IMG/VR virus record: IMGVR_UViG_3300017719_000011
Span: 1 to 54,596 of that record
Length of the DNA: 54,596 nt
Reading direction: 5' to 3' (one strand)
Source of the DNA: a virus
Shown here: positions 54,588 through 54,596 of the stretch, one piece after another
How positions within the stretch are numbered: position 1 is the stretch's first letter
Layout of the letters: each line of letters begins with the position of its first letter
Translations under genes and position numbers: made by a program
The notes under the pieces: generated by a model
What the model saw: only the letters and a program-made list of their open reading frames with translations
Told to the model about the DNA's origin: nothing
The model's database searches: none

Positions 54588-54596
54588 TGTTCGGGA
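54587..54596 (+). CDS. 15: Start of a gp15-like tail terminator gene (partial)
   Basis: Only ATG TTC GGG A is inside the window, overlapping the gp14 stop (TAATG), with GGGGAG about 11 bases upstream. MFG is the first tripeptide of T4 gp15 (MFGYFYNS), the tail-sheath terminator, and T4 gene order is 13-14-15. Three codons are too few for proof; the call rests on position. Confidence 0.5.

Noticed and set aside
1-54596. tRNA genes, CRISPR arrays, insertion sequences, attachment sites or replication origins
   Set aside because: Nothing of the kind could be seen; no non-coding stretch exceeds about 71 bases, leaving little room for them.

Overview
The window reads as part of the late (virion structural) region of a T4-like myovirus, most likely one that infects a marine bacterium. 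Four proteins align by eye with T4 landmarks. A baseplate-wedge gp8-like protein carries a DGYVWKYMF motif. Near the right end are gp13-like and gp14-like neck proteins. The last bases start a gene encoding MFG, which is how T4 gp15 begins. The left edge holds the C-terminus of a probable gp6-like wedge protein, followed by a large protein in the gene 7 position. The DNA is AT-rich. Genes are packed end to end, many with TAATG stop/start overlaps, and the non-coding DNA totals only about 300 bases. The T4-type late promoter octamer TATAAATA occurs in the three longest gaps. I see no tRNA, rRNA, CRISPR array, insertion sequence, integrase or replication gene. The host cannot be named from this window.

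Layout. Positions 1-4991 hold baseplate wedge genes (gp6-like end, gene 7 position, gp8-like). Positions 5009-52617 hold a cassette of 19 genes for fibres, spikes, adhesins and appendages. It begins with a DUF4815 protein and continues with a small coiled-coil protein, an S74 self-chaperoning fibre and a glycine-rich adhesin. Then come a beta-helix protein, two tandem paralogues, a very large mosaic protein with leucine-rich repeats, and a protein of unknown function. One gene at 32524-35454 lies on the minus strand. After a divergent promoter at about 35490 follow two small structural proteins, two fibres with similar N-termini, a small beta protein, another large fibre, two LamG-like proteins and a small fibre. 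Positions 52634-54596 return to the conserved neck genes gp13, gp14 and gp15. In T4 the same interval (genes 9, 10, 11, 12 and wac) is only about 6-7 kb; here it is about 47.6 kb.

How it works together. The conserved genes at both ends would build the baseplate and neck. The cassette between them looks like a set of host-recognition and surface-decorating proteins assembled from a shared library of small beta domains. At least five short modules recur in different proteins. The clearest oddity is the 1519-residue protein at 26529-31088. There, leucine-rich repeats appear to be interrupted by a C-type-lectin-like domain, which is interrupted by a small beta module, which is interrupted again by a segment with a complete cupredoxin-type copper-ligand set. 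All domain calls come from reading motifs by eye; no database search was run.
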